Source: Gleimia hominis (GTDB lineage: Bacteria > Actinomycetota > Actinomycetes > Actinomycetales > Actinomycetaceae). From it: a stretch of DNA of 64,000 bases. This document shows, piece by piece, positions 7,850 to 15,962 of this stretch (within the stretch, counting starts at the first letter, position 1; each line of letters opens with the position of its first letter). Position numbers and translations under genes: made by a program. The stretch lies in contig NZ_JASXSX010000003.1 in NCBI RefSeq assembly GCF_032085515.1, forward strand, positions 46,015-110,014, written 5' to 3'. The notes beneath the pieces were generated by a model. It was not told the DNA's origin and searched no databases. It was given only the letters and a program-made list of their open reading frames with translations.

Positions 7850-10800
7850 TCAGTTTTCATCTGCTTGCGCCTGCGGGGTCTGCGCCAACTTCTGCGACAC
7901 CACCTGAGTCACCCCATCGCGCATAGTCACCCCGTACAGCGCATCCGCAATCCGCATCGTCCGCTTCTGGTGGGTAATAATGATCAGCTGTGAATCCTCC
8001 TGCAACTGCTTAAAAATAGTGATCAAACGCGACAGGTTAACGTCATCGAGAGCCGCTTCAACCTCATCCATAACGTAGAACGGGGAAGGCCGGGCCTTAA
8101 AAATCGCAACTAGCAGCGCCACCGCCGCAAGCGAACGCTCCCCACCCGACAGCAAGGAGAGGCGGGTAATCTTCTTCCCCGCCGGCCGGGCAGAAATCTC
8201 AATCCCAGTTTGCAGCATGTCCTCAGGATCCGTGAGCGCCAAGTGGCCCGCGCCGCCCGGAAATAAGGTGGCGAACACGTGCTCAAACGCTTCCGCCGTG
8301 TCGTGGAACGCCAACGCAAACGCCTCCTGCACCTGGGCGTCCACCTCGTCTACAATCCCAAGCAGGTCGTTCTTCGACTCCAACAAGTCGCGCAGCTGGT
8401 CGGTTAAAAACTGGTGCCGCTGCTCGAGCGCGCGATGCTCCTCAAGAGCCAACGGATTCACATTCCCCAGGCGTTTCAGCTCTTTTTGCGCCCGCCCCAG
8501 CCGCTGCTGCTGTTCCTCACGGTCATATGGATAGGGTTCAGGTGCCTCAACTGGAACAGCCGGCCCGTACTGCGCCAACAGGGCCTGCGGCTCCAGCCCT
8601 AATTCGGCTTGGGCACGCTCCACCACCCGTTCATAGTTGAGCACCAGCTCTTGCTTGGCAATCTCGTCGCGATGCGCCTCGTCCGTGAGTGCAATCAGCT
8701 CTGCCCGCCGCGCATCCACCTGTTTGCGCAACGCATCCGCCCGATCGCTAAATTCACTCCGCGCGGATTCCGCTTGCTTCAACGCCTCCCCCGCCTGGTT
8801 CAACGCCGCATCCGCAGCCTGCAGCGGGCCTTGCAGCCGCTCCACGATACTCACCAGCGCTGTGTGGCGCCGCGTCCGCCGCTGCTCCTGCCGCTCGTAC
8901 GCATGTACCTGTTCGCGCGCACGAGCCAGCTGCGTGCGTAAAGAGCGCGCCCGATCTCGCGCCCGTTTCGACTGCTCCTCCAACGTACGCGCGTCGAGGC
9001 GCACCTGGGTTTCATTAGCGCGTGCCTGCTTAGCCTGCGTTTCACACCGCTGGGCACGCTCTAACGCCTCCGCCGGATCCGCCCCCTCAGGCACATCCTG
9101 CGCCTGCCGCTGCCGAACCTGCGCCGCCTCCAGGCGCTGTACCGCATCGCGCGCGCGTTTACGAGCGGTTTCTAACGACTCTCCCAGACGCTGTTGCTCC
9201 GCCTGGGCCGCGCGCAATGCCGACAGGACCCGCGCTCTGCGCTCCGACTGCTGCGCCTTCTTCGCATCCGCCGCACGCACCGCCTGCAAACTCTGATGCG
9301 CAGCTTTAACCGCCGCATCGTAGTGCTCACGCGCCCCCTGCAGTTCCTCACGCACTTCCGCCAGCTGCGCTTGCGCACTCTCGGTTTGCTTGCGCGCCAC
9401 CTCGTACTCCGCGCGCCGCTCCAGAACCGACGCGTGCACTCGCCCAGCGGTCCACACCGCGTAACGCGTCAGCACATCCCCCGCGCGCGTCGCCACTGCA
9501 CGCACCCCCGGGGTTCGCACCGCAGCCACCGCCGCGGGCAGATCCTCCACCAGCAGGCAGTCAGCCAGCACCTCCCGGCTCACACCCGCCACTTCCGCAC
9601 TGGCTTCCACCGCGCTCAACGCAGCCACAGCGCCCTCGGGCCCGGTCCCCTCAACACCACGCTCCTCGGGCCCGGTCCCCTCTAGACCACGCTCCTCGGG
9701 CCCGCTCGCCTCTAAACCATGCTGCGCCGGCCCACTACCCGCCGCCTCCGAGCTGGCTTCTACCGGATCCAACGCGCGCTCGCCCCCGACGCCCGGCCCC
9801 ACTGGTTCAGCACTGGCGATCACCACGCGGCGGGCCCCTTCCCCACTCAGCGACGTAACCACATCCAAATCATCGACCACAACCGCGTCAGAAAACGGAG
9901 TTAGCAGCGCCGCAACCGCGTTCTCCCACCCAGGGGCCACCCGCACGAACTGCGACAGCGTCCCGCGGGCACGCGAATCCTCAAGCAGTAGCGCAGTCTC
10001 ATCATCTGGCGCTAGTCCGCGCTGCAGCGTGTCGCGCCGCGCCCGCCACGTCGCCGCACTCGCCTGCGCGTCGCGCTCAGTAGCGAGCAGCTCATCCACC
10101 ACTTCCCGCGCCCGATCCCGCGCTTCGGTGGCTTTCTCATGTTCACGCGCAGGGCCGGATTCCTCCTCGGGAGCCACGGTTCCCAGTTCCTCCACCGCAG
10201 CTCTAGCGCGGGTGGTGCGCTCGCGGGCTCCCGCGACCGATTCCTCCATGCGTTCCACATCCGCTTGCGCGCTATGCACCCCCTGCTGGGCGGTCTGCAC
10301 GTCCCCCACTAGGCGCGCAACTCGTTCTCGGTGCTGCGCGCGTTCGGACTCGAGGCGCCGTGCCAACCGCTGTGCCTGCGCCGCCGCTTCCTCCGCGGCC
10401 TCCCGGTCTTTACGGGCCTGGTCTAAACGAGTGGCGCTGGCTTCCAACTGTTTCAGTAGCTCACTGTCCTCAGAGTTCGCGCGCTCACTGCGTTCTTGCA
10501 GTTCCACCAGGTCCACCGCGGGCCTAGCCGGCGCGTGCGCGGCCTGCTGAACCCGTTCTTTCGCTACCGAATCCAAGGTTCCCAGCGCCGCGTTAACCGC
10601 GTTTAAATCCTGCCAAATAACAGTGAGTTCTTGCGCCCTCGGGGCCCCTTTGCGCGCCTGCTCTTCCGCCTCGGCCAGCTGCTGCTTGAGCGCCCCCATG
10701 CGCTCTTCCATTTCAGCGCGGCGCTTAGCCACGCCTTCCCCCTGCGCATTCGCCACTTCGAGGCGCTCCGTGAGGTCTTGCAGTTCATCCGCCAACAGAC

Positions 10801-11482
10801 GGGCTTGCGCATCACGAATCTCGGCCTGCACCTGCGCCGCTTTCCGCGCTGCTTTCGCCTGCCGCGCAAGGGGCCGCAACTGCCGAGCGAGCTCATTCGC
10901 CAGGTCCCGAACCCGATGCAGGTTCGCCTCCATTGAATCCAGTTTTTTTAGCGCCCGTTCTTTACGCCGGCGGTGTTTCAGCACCCCCGCGGCTTCCTCA
11001 ATGAAACCGCGCAACTCCATTGGGCCCGCGGACAAGATCGCATCTAACTGCCCCTGACCAACAATCACGTGCATTTGCCGGCCCATCCCCGTATCCGACA
11101 AAAGCTCTTGAATGTCCAGCAGGCGGCACGGATTATTGTTAATGGAATACTCGGAACCGCCACCGCGAAACAGGGTGCGGGAAATCGTCACTTCCGTGTA
11201 GTCGATCGGTAAGGCCCCGTCGCTGTTATCAATCGTGAGGGACACTTGCGCTCGCCCCAGTGGCGCGCGGCCCGAAGTTCCCGCGAAAATAACGTCGGCC
11301 ATCTGCCCACCCCGCAGGGTTTTAGCGCCCTGCTCTCCCATTACCCACGCGAGGGCGTCCACCACGTTTGATTTGCCAGACCCGTTGGGCCCCACCACGC
11401 ACGTTATGCCGGGTTCGAGGTTCAGGGTGGTAGCGGATGCGAACGATTTAAATCCGCGCAGAGTCAGGGTCTTAAGGTGCAC
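7850..11482 (-). CDS. smc: Chromosome segregation protein SMC
   Basis: The ATPase core of the bacterial condensin complex with ScpA/ScpB. The 1210 residues have a typical layout. The Walker A P-loop GPNGSGKSNVVDALAWVMG is near residue 32. Two long coiled coils follow, very rich in Arg/Ala/Glu/Gln, on either side of the hinge (about 490-690). The C-terminal signature LLSGGERSLAAVALL is near 1115, and the Walker B PFYVMDEVEAALDD near 1145. Unusual is a tandem 10-residue repeat inside the hinge region (residues ~587-615, units such as GLEGTGPEER). The start is GTG 11482, 8 bases after a perfect TATAAT box and without a Shine-Dalgarno, so the mRNA is probably leaderless. Confidence 0.97.
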   Translation of the reverse strand: MHLKTLTLRGFKSFASATTLNLEPGITCVVGPNGSGKSNVVDALAWVMGEQGAKTLRGGQMADVIFAGTSGRAPLGRAQVSLTIDNSDGALPIDYTEVTISRTLFRGGGSEYSINNNPCRLLDIQELLSDTGMGRQMHVIVGQGQLDAILSAGPMELRGFIEEAAGVLKHRRRKERALKKLDSMEANLHRVRDLANELARQLRPLARQAKAARKAAQVQAEIRDAQARLLADELQDLTERLEVANAQGEGVAKRRAEMEERMGALKQQLAEAEEQARKGAPRAQELTVIWQDLNAVNAALGTLDSVAKERVQQAAHAPARPAVDLVELQERSERANSEDSELLKQLEASATRLDQARKDREAAEEAAAQAQRLARRLESERAQHRERVARLVGDVQTAQQGVHSAQADVERMEESVAGARERTTRARAAVEELGTVAPEEESGPAREHEKATEARDRAREVVDELLATERDAQASAATWRARRDTLQRGLAPDDETALLLEDSRARGTLSQFVRVAPGWENAVAALLTPFSDAVVVDDLDVVTSLSGEGARRVVIASAEPVGPGVGGERALDPVEASSEAAGSGPAQHGLEASGPEERGLEGTGPEERGVEGTGPEGAVAALSAVEASAEVAGVSREVLADCLLVEDLPAAVAAVRTPGVRAVATRAGDVLTRYAVWTAGRVHASVLERRAEYEVARKQTESAQAQLAEVREELQGAREHYDAAVKAAHQSLQAVRAADAKKAQQSERRARVLSALRAAQAEQQRLGESLETARKRARDAVQRLEAAQVRQRQAQDVPEGADPAEALERAQRCETQAKQARANETQVRLDARTLEEQSKRARDRARSLRTQLARAREQVHAYERQEQRRTRRHTALVSIVERLQGPLQAADAALNQAGEALKQAESARSEFSDRADALRKQVDARRAELIALTDEAHRDEIAKQELVLNYERVVERAQAELGLEPQALLAQYGPAVPVEAPEPYPYDREEQQQRLGRAQKELKRLGNVNPLALEEHRALEQRHQFLTDQLRDLLESKNDLLGIVDEVDAQVQEAFALAFHDTAEAFEHVFATLFPGGAGHLALTDPEDMLQTGIEISARPAGKKITRLSLLSGGERSLAAVALLVAIFKARPSPFYVMDEVEAALDDVNLSRLITIFKQLQEDSQLIIITHQKRTMRIADALYGVTMRDGVTQVVSQKLAQTPQAQADEN
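9634..9723 (-). repeat. Three 30-bp tandem repeats inside smc hinge coding sequence
   Basis: Units beginning CCTCGGGCCCGGTCCCCTC start at 9634, 9664 and 9694, a period of exactly 30 bp (10 codons), with a few substitutions in the third copy. They keep the frame and encode GLEASGPEER-like decapeptides. The repeat is in a Gly/Glu/Pro-rich insertion of the hinge domain and is likely to vary in copy number between strains. Confidence 0.9.
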
Positions 11483-11490
11483 AGTTGCTT

Positions 11491-11496
11491 ATTATA
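11491..11496 (-). promoter_or_regulatory. -10 element (TATAAT) of smc
   Basis: A perfect TATAAT on the minus strand lies 8 bases before the GTG start of smc. No -35 consensus is seen at 16-18 bp. The position predicts a transcript that begins at or within 1-2 nt of the start codon. Confidence 0.6.
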
Positions 11497-11535
11497 CGGG
11501 CCCGCTGCCAAGCGGCGGCGGACCCGAGGGGAGAA

Positions 11536-12003
11536 CTATTTCTTCTCGTCTTCAAACACGAGCTCTGGGAACCACAGGGAGATTTCCCGGTCCGCTGATT
11601 CAATTGAATCAGAACCGTGTACCACGTTCTCAATCTGCCCGGTTCCCCAGTCGCGCGCCAAGTCACCGCGGATCGTTCCCGGCTGCGCCACCGTGGGGTT
11701 CGTGGCGCCCATCATGTGTCGGAACCCTTCAATCACGCGGTCACCTTCCACGACCACGGCAACCAGGGGGCCAGACTGCATGTAGGCCACGAGGTCTTTG
11801 AAGAAATGTTTTTCACGGTGCTCGACGTAGTGGCGTTCGAGCAGTTCCGTGGATGCTTTCTTAATTTTCAGCCCTTTGAGCACGTATCCTTTGCGTTCAA
11901 TCCGGCGCAGTACCTCACCGGTCAAGCCGCGTTTGAACCCATCTGGTTTGATGAGTACCAGCGTGTGTTCTTTCTCTGGGTCCAGCAGGTCTGGAGTAGG
12001 CAT
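11536..12003 (-). CDS. ndk: Nucleoside diphosphate kinase
   Basis: Transfers the gamma phosphate between NTPs and NDPs through a phosphohistidine. The substrate-binding LVLIKPDGFKRG is near residue 17, and the active-site histidine lies in NVVHGSDSIESADREI. The ATG at 12003 is preceded by AAAGGAAC at a good distance and gives 155 residues, a little longer than the usual 137-143. The open frame reaches 12033, but those extra codons lie upstream of the ribosome-binding site. It follows dhaM by 19 bp and so sits at the 3' end of the dhaKLM unit. Confidence 0.96.
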   Translation of the reverse strand: MPTPDLLDPEKEHTLVLIKPDGFKRGLTGEVLRRIERKGYVLKGLKIKKASTELLERHYVEHREKHFFKDLVAYMQSGPLVAVVVEGDRVIEGFRHMMGATNPTVAQPGTIRGDLARDWGTGQIENVVHGSDSIESADREISLWFPELVFEDEKK

Positions 12004-12022
12004 ATTGTTCCTTTCTACGCGA

Positions 12023-12724
12023 TTATTGCGCATCCTTTTGGGTTTCGTTAATCGTGTTGACCACGTTGTCTAACGCTTCTTCCGCTTGTGGTCCGCGGGC
12101 CACGACGGTTACCGTGTCGCCATCTTTTAGGCCCAATCCCATTACTGATAGTACCGAATCAGCTTCTACCTCGTTGATTGTCACTACCGCATCGTAGTTC
12201 GCCGCAACCCGCGCGATTTTAGCGGCCGGTCGGGCATGCAGACCAGCTGGGTCGTGGATGGTTGCTTGCGCGGTCACGGCCTGTGCGTTTGCGTAGTCTT
12301 CTTCCGATTCCGCTTGAGGTTCAGGCTCGCTCGGTGCTCCCCACTGCTGCGCGGCTTGGCGGGCCGCTTGCGCAACGGTGGATGCGTCGCCGCCACCTTG
12401 AGCTGCAACGGCTGCGGCTACAGCTCCTTCAACGAAAGGGGCATCCGCAAACACTACGGGTTCGTCCTCTAGGAACTCCAGTACGGATTCGGCGGTGAGG
12501 GTAGCTGACCCCAGGTCAGTTAGCACCACCACGGATCCGGCTTCGAGCATTTCGCTGAGGGTGTCGTCGACTTTGTCATAAGACGTTCCCAACCGACCGT
12601 CCGCTGTACCGGCAGCGGTTTTTATAGTCACGTTTGGTGCCATTTGCGCCGCGAGCGCAGCGAGACCGTTGGCGAGCTGTTCGCTGTGCGACACCAGCAG
12701 CAGCGCCGCCCGGGTCTCACTCAT
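12023..12724 (-). CDS. dhaM: PTS-dependent dihydroxyacetone kinase, phosphotransferase subunit DhaM
   Basis: Passes phosphate from the PTS to the ADP cofactor in DhaL. Residues 1-130 are an EIIA(Man)-like domain with the active His in LLLVSHSEQLANG. A Glu/Gln/Ala-rich linker follows, then an HPr domain (about 150-233) with the phosphorylatable His in GLHARPAAKIA and the regulatory-site region SVLSVMGLGLKDGD. The third, EI-like domain of E. coli DhaM is absent, so this is a two-domain DhaM. The ATG at 12724 overlaps the 3' end of dhaL by 8 bp (ATGAGTGA), indicating coupled translation. Confidence 0.93.
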   Translation of the reverse strand: MSETRAALLLVSHSEQLANGLAALAAQMAPNVTIKTAAGTADGRLGTSYDKVDDTLSEMLEAGSVVVLTDLGSATLTAESVLEFLEDEPVVFADAPFVEGAVAAAVAAQGGGDASTVAQAARQAAQQWGAPSEPEPQAESEEDYANAQAVTAQATIHDPAGLHARPAAKIARVAANYDAVVTINEVEADSVLSVMGLGLKDGDTVTVVARGPQAEEALDNVVNTINETQKDAQ

Positions 12725-13346
12725 CTACCGCTCCTAGAGCAGCCTGGAAAATCAGTGCGGTAGAAACCGCCCCCGGATCCAGGTGTCCAACGGAGCGTTC
12801 CCCCAGGTAGGAAGCCCGGCCTTTGCGGGCCCGCATGGGTTTAGTCGCCTCCGCTCCGGCGTGCGCACCGGCCGCAGCCGCTTCCAGCACTGCGCTTGGC
12901 TCAGCACCATCCGCAACGGCTTCGCGGGTGGCCTGCGCGGCCTGCGCTAACGCGTCTACCATTGTTTTTTCGCCGGGCGCTGCTTTGCCCCGCGCCTGCA
13001 CGCCGTCGAGCATGGCTTCCACGAGCGCGTTCACGTCCGCCGCTTCAAGGGCTGGCGCATTCGCAACCTTAGCGGCCCGCAAAAAAGCGGTGCCGTACAG
13101 GGGGCCGGCTGCCCCACCGACGGTAGACATGAGGGTTTTCGCAGTCAGTTTTAGCGCATTCGCAATCGAATCGGGTTCGTTTTCTTCTAGGCGTTTACGC
13201 AGTGCCGTGAACCCGCGGTCCATGTTTTCACCGTGGTCGCCATCGCCAATCGCCCGATCCAGATCCACTAGTTCCTCACGGTTTTCACGCATCAACGCAG
13301 CGGTGTCATTCAACCACCGCACCGCCCAAGCGGTGTCTAAACTCAT
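12717..13346 (-). CDS. dhaL: Dihydroxyacetone kinase subunit DhaL (ADP-binding)
   Basis: The nucleotide-binding subunit, which holds ADP permanently and phosphorylates the dihydroxyacetone bound to DhaK. Motifs: DLDRAIGDGDHGENMDRGF near residue 28 (Mg-ADP ligands) and STVGGAAGPLYGTAFLRA near 75. The 209-residue length is normal. The ATG at 13346 abuts the dhaK stop codon (TAA then ATG) and uses the GAAGGGA inside the end of dhaK as ribosome-binding site. With DhaK and DhaM it makes a complete PTS-linked pathway that feeds dihydroxyacetone into glycolysis. Confidence 0.96.
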   Translation of the reverse strand: MSLDTAWAVRWLNDTAALMRENREELVDLDRAIGDGDHGENMDRGFTALRKRLEENEPDSIANALKLTAKTLMSTVGGAAGPLYGTAFLRAAKVANAPALEAADVNALVEAMLDGVQARGKAAPGEKTMVDALAQAAQATREAVADGAEPSAVLEAAAAGAHAGAEATKPMRARKGRASYLGERSVGHLDPGAVSTALIFQAALGAVDE

Positions 13347-14348
13347 TTACATTCCCTTCCGGTACCCCGGTGTTAAAGCGGGCGCATCCACCAGTTCCAA
13401 CATGCCCTCATCGACACGAAGCATGGTAACGGAACAACCCGGCATCTCCAGGCTCGTAACAAAGTTACCCACCAGCATGCGGACTGGTTCAACCCCATCA
13501 TCATCCAGTAGCTGCCCGAGCTTGCGGTTCACTATGTACAGTTCCGACAGTGGCGTGCCCCCCATGCCGTTCACCAACGTTACCACCTTGTCGCCCGTCT
13601 TAAACGGCAGGTCCTCCCGCACCTTCTCGTACAGCTCCGCGACCAACACGTCTGCTTCCCGCATGGATGTGCGCCGATAACCGGGTTCCCCGTGAATCCC
13701 GATCCCGAGCTCCACTTCCCGCTCCCCCAAGTCAAAAGAGGGCTTACCCGCATGCGGAACCGTGCACGGCCCCAGCGCCAACCCCATGGACCGCATGTTG
13801 TCACACACGGCCTGCGCAACGGACTGCACCTGATCTAGATCGTCACCGCGTTCCGCAGCCGCCCCCGCGATCTTCTCCACCAAGAAGGTTCCCGCCACGC
13901 CGCGCCTGCCCGCGGTGTACAAAGAGTCTTCGACCGCCACGTCGTCCGCAACCACAACCGTGCGCACGTCCACGTCTTCCATTTGCGCCAGTTCCGCCGC
14001 GGTTTCAAAGTTCAGCACGTCGCCCGTGTAGTTCTTCACGATATGCAGCACGCCGGCACCGCGATCCACCTGCTGCGTCGCCGCAACAATCGGATCCGGA
14101 GTGGGGGACGTGAAAACCGGGCCGGGCACTGCCGCATCCAACATCCCGTATCCAACGTAGCCCGTGTGCAGGGGCTCGTGGCCAGACCCACCCCCGGAAA
14201 CAAGCGCTACCTTCCCCTCGTCTTTGGCTTGCTTTCGGTACACGTACGCGGGATCGTACTCAACTTGCACCAGATCACCGTGCGCCAGAGCGAATCCTTC
14301 CAAGGACTCGCGAACCACCTCATGGACATCATTGACCAGTTTCTTCAT
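13347..14348 (-). CDS. dhaK: Dihydroxyacetone kinase subunit DhaK (substrate-binding)
   Basis: Binds dihydroxyacetone covalently as a hemiaminal to a histidine. The sequence shows LVSGGGSGHEPLHTGYVG near residue 52 and the substrate-binding His in VELGIGIHGEPGYRR near 215. At 333 residues it fits the single-subunit DhaK of the PTS type, not the fused ATP-dependent kinase. The ATG at 14348 has the strong site GAGGAGAACA. It is the first gene of dhaK-dhaL-dhaM(-ndk). A long palindrome lies just upstream. Confidence 0.96.
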   Translation of the reverse strand: MKKLVNDVHEVVRESLEGFALAHGDLVQVEYDPAYVYRKQAKDEGKVALVSGGGSGHEPLHTGYVGYGMLDAAVPGPVFTSPTPDPIVAATQQVDRGAGVLHIVKNYTGDVLNFETAAELAQMEDVDVRTVVVADDVAVEDSLYTAGRRGVAGTFLVEKIAGAAAERGDDLDQVQSVAQAVCDNMRSMGLALGPCTVPHAGKPSFDLGEREVELGIGIHGEPGYRRTSMREADVLVAELYEKVREDLPFKTGDKVVTLVNGMGGTPLSELYIVNRKLGQLLDDDGVEPVRMLVGNFVTSLEMPGCSVTMLRVDEGMLELVDAPALTPGYRKGM

Positions 14349-14378
14349 TGTTCTCCTCGAACTACGCTCAATAAAGCA

Positions 14379-14416
14379 GATGGGACAAACGTGAATACAA
14401 TCACGATTGTCCCATC
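14379..14416. promoter_or_regulatory. 38-bp interrupted palindrome upstream of dhaK (operator or hairpin)
   Basis: Outer arms GATGGGACAA/TTGTCCCATC (10 bp, perfect) and inner arms CGTGA/TCACG (5 bp) are separated by one A-A mismatch, around the 6-base centre ATACAA. It lies between the end of folC and the dhaK start, 31 bp before the ATG. The two-tier symmetry suits either a repressor/activator operator for the dha genes or a transcribed hairpin ending folC transcription. No U-tract follows on the minus strand, so an operator is favoured. The regulator is not in the window. Confidence 0.6.
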
Positions 14417-14453
14417 ATTACTTCCGTATTACCAGGGTTTAGTGCGCGTGCGT

Positions 14454-15962
14454 TTAAAGCCGCTGGTTTTGTTCTTTCATGAGGTCCCGAACGTGGCCCA
14501 CGAGGACGACGGAGCCGAACACCACCACCCCGTTTGACGCCGCCGGATCGGTCGACGCGTCCGCTTGCTCAACCGCCTGGTCGATCGCATCCAGCAAAGA
14601 GTGCTGCACACTCACCCGGTCGGGTCCGAACACGTCCACCGCGACCTCGCCCAGGTCTTGCGCCGGCATCGCGCGGGGCGTGTCCATCCCGGTGATAACG
14701 ATCGAATCTAGGATCGGTTCCATTTCGGACAGCACGGCCTCCACGTTCTTATCCGCCATCGCAGCGTAAACGCCGACCATGTGGGTGTAGTCAAACGACT
14801 CCCCAAGCGCGGTGGCGAGCGCGCGGGCTCCGTGCGGATTGTGCGCGGCGTCCACCACGATCGACGGGGAGGTGCGCACCACCTCCAACCGCCCCGGGGA
14901 GGTTGCGGATGCGAACCCTTCTTCCACGAGCGCGCCCTCGAGAGCGCGACCGCCGTTAAACGCTTCCATCGCCGCAAGAGCTAACGCCGCGTTCTGCGCC
15001 TGGTGGGCGCCCACGAGCGGGACGAACACGTCGGCATACACGGCTGCGGGAGTGCGCACAGTCAGCATTTGCCCACCGACTGCCAGGCGCCGCTGCGCAA
15101 CCTCAAAGTCCCGGCCTTCAACCCGAAGTTGAGCATCTACCTCACGGGCACGCTGCTCCAAAATTTCCATAACTTCAGGTTCTTGGTGCGCAACAATGGC
15201 CACGCTCCCGGGTTTGACTATTCCCGCTTTCTCCGCCGCAATCTGGCGCAGTGTGGAACCAAGCCATTTCTCGTGGTCGTGTGCGATCGGGGCAATCACC
15301 GCCACTTCCGCGTCGAGCACGTTGGTGGCATCCCACGTGCCCCCCATGCCCACTTCCACGACGGCGGCGTCCACGGGGATATCCGCGAATCCCGCGAGCG
15401 CTATTACCGTGAGGATTTCAAAGAACGACATACGGGGCTTCCCCACCCGCTCGTTCGCCTCATCAACCATGTCGAGGTAGGGCGCAACGTCGTCGAACAG
15501 GGCGTTGAACTGCGCTTCCGTAACAGGTTCGTCGTTAATGCTGATGCGTTCGCACATGCTGTGCAAATGCGGGCTGGTGTAGCGCCCCACCTTCCTTCCC
15601 GTAGCCATCAGCAGTGCAGAGAGCATGCGCGCGGTTGAGGTTTTCCCATTTGTGCCCGTAATGTGCACGCTCCGGTACGTGGTTTGCGGATCCCCGAGGA
15701 TTCCCAGGGCCATGCGCACGCGTTCTAACGACGGCTGTACCTTGTGCTCCGGGGCGCGCGCTAGAATCGCCTGCTCAATCGCCCGGTATCGCTCGTGGAT
15801 TGCCACGCGCTCCTCGTTCCCGAGTTTGATTGCCTGCGGCGGCGTTTCCTGCTCCCCTTCAGGCAGCATGTGCAGCGACCCCAGCGCGGACCGCAGGTCG
15901 GTTGACACGTCACGGTCCATTATTTCGCTGAGCTTACGTTCCGTATCCAGATCCTCAGTCAC
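14454..15962 (-). CDS. folC: Bifunctional folylpolyglutamate synthase/dihydrofolate synthase
   Basis: A Mur-ligase-family enzyme that adds glutamate to dihydropteroate and to reduced folates. The P-loop SVHITGTNGKTSTARMLSAL is near residue 100, RVGKPRMSFFEILTVIAL-type helix near 170, and VVDAAHNPHGARALA near 365. An N-terminal stretch of about 55 residues precedes the Mur-type core. The GTG start at 15962 overlaps the stop of ileS by 4 bp (GTGA), indicating translational coupling to isoleucyl-tRNA synthetase, a common actinobacterial pair. Confidence 0.95.
   Translation of the reverse strand: MTEDLDTERKLSEIMDRDVSTDLRSALGSLHMLPEGEQETPPQAIKLGNEERVAIHERYRAIEQAILARAPEHKVQPSLERVRMALGILGDPQTTYRSVHITGTNGKTSTARMLSALLMATGRKVGRYTSPHLHSMCERISINDEPVTEAQFNALFDDVAPYLDMVDEANERVGKPRMSFFEILTVIALAGFADIPVDAAVVEVGMGGTWDATNVLDAEVAVIAPIAHDHEKWLGSTLRQIAAEKAGIVKPGSVAIVAHQEPEVMEILEQRAREVDAQLRVEGRDFEVAQRRLAVGGQMLTVRTPAAVYADVFVPLVGAHQAQNAALALAAMEAFNGGRALEGALVEEGFASATSPGRLEVVRTSPSIVVDAAHNPHGARALATALGESFDYTHMVGVYAAMADKNVEAVLSEMEPILDSIVITGMDTPRAMPAQDLGEVAVDVFGPDRVSVQHSLLDAIDQAVEQADASTDPAASNGVVVFGSVVLVGHVRDLMKEQNQRL

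Noticed and set aside
12823..13680. Long plus-strand frame antisense to dhaL and dhaK
   Set aside because: It is a Ser/Ala/Arg-rich shadow of the codon bias of the real genes; many similar shadows occur opposite smc, ffh, ftsY and hrpB.
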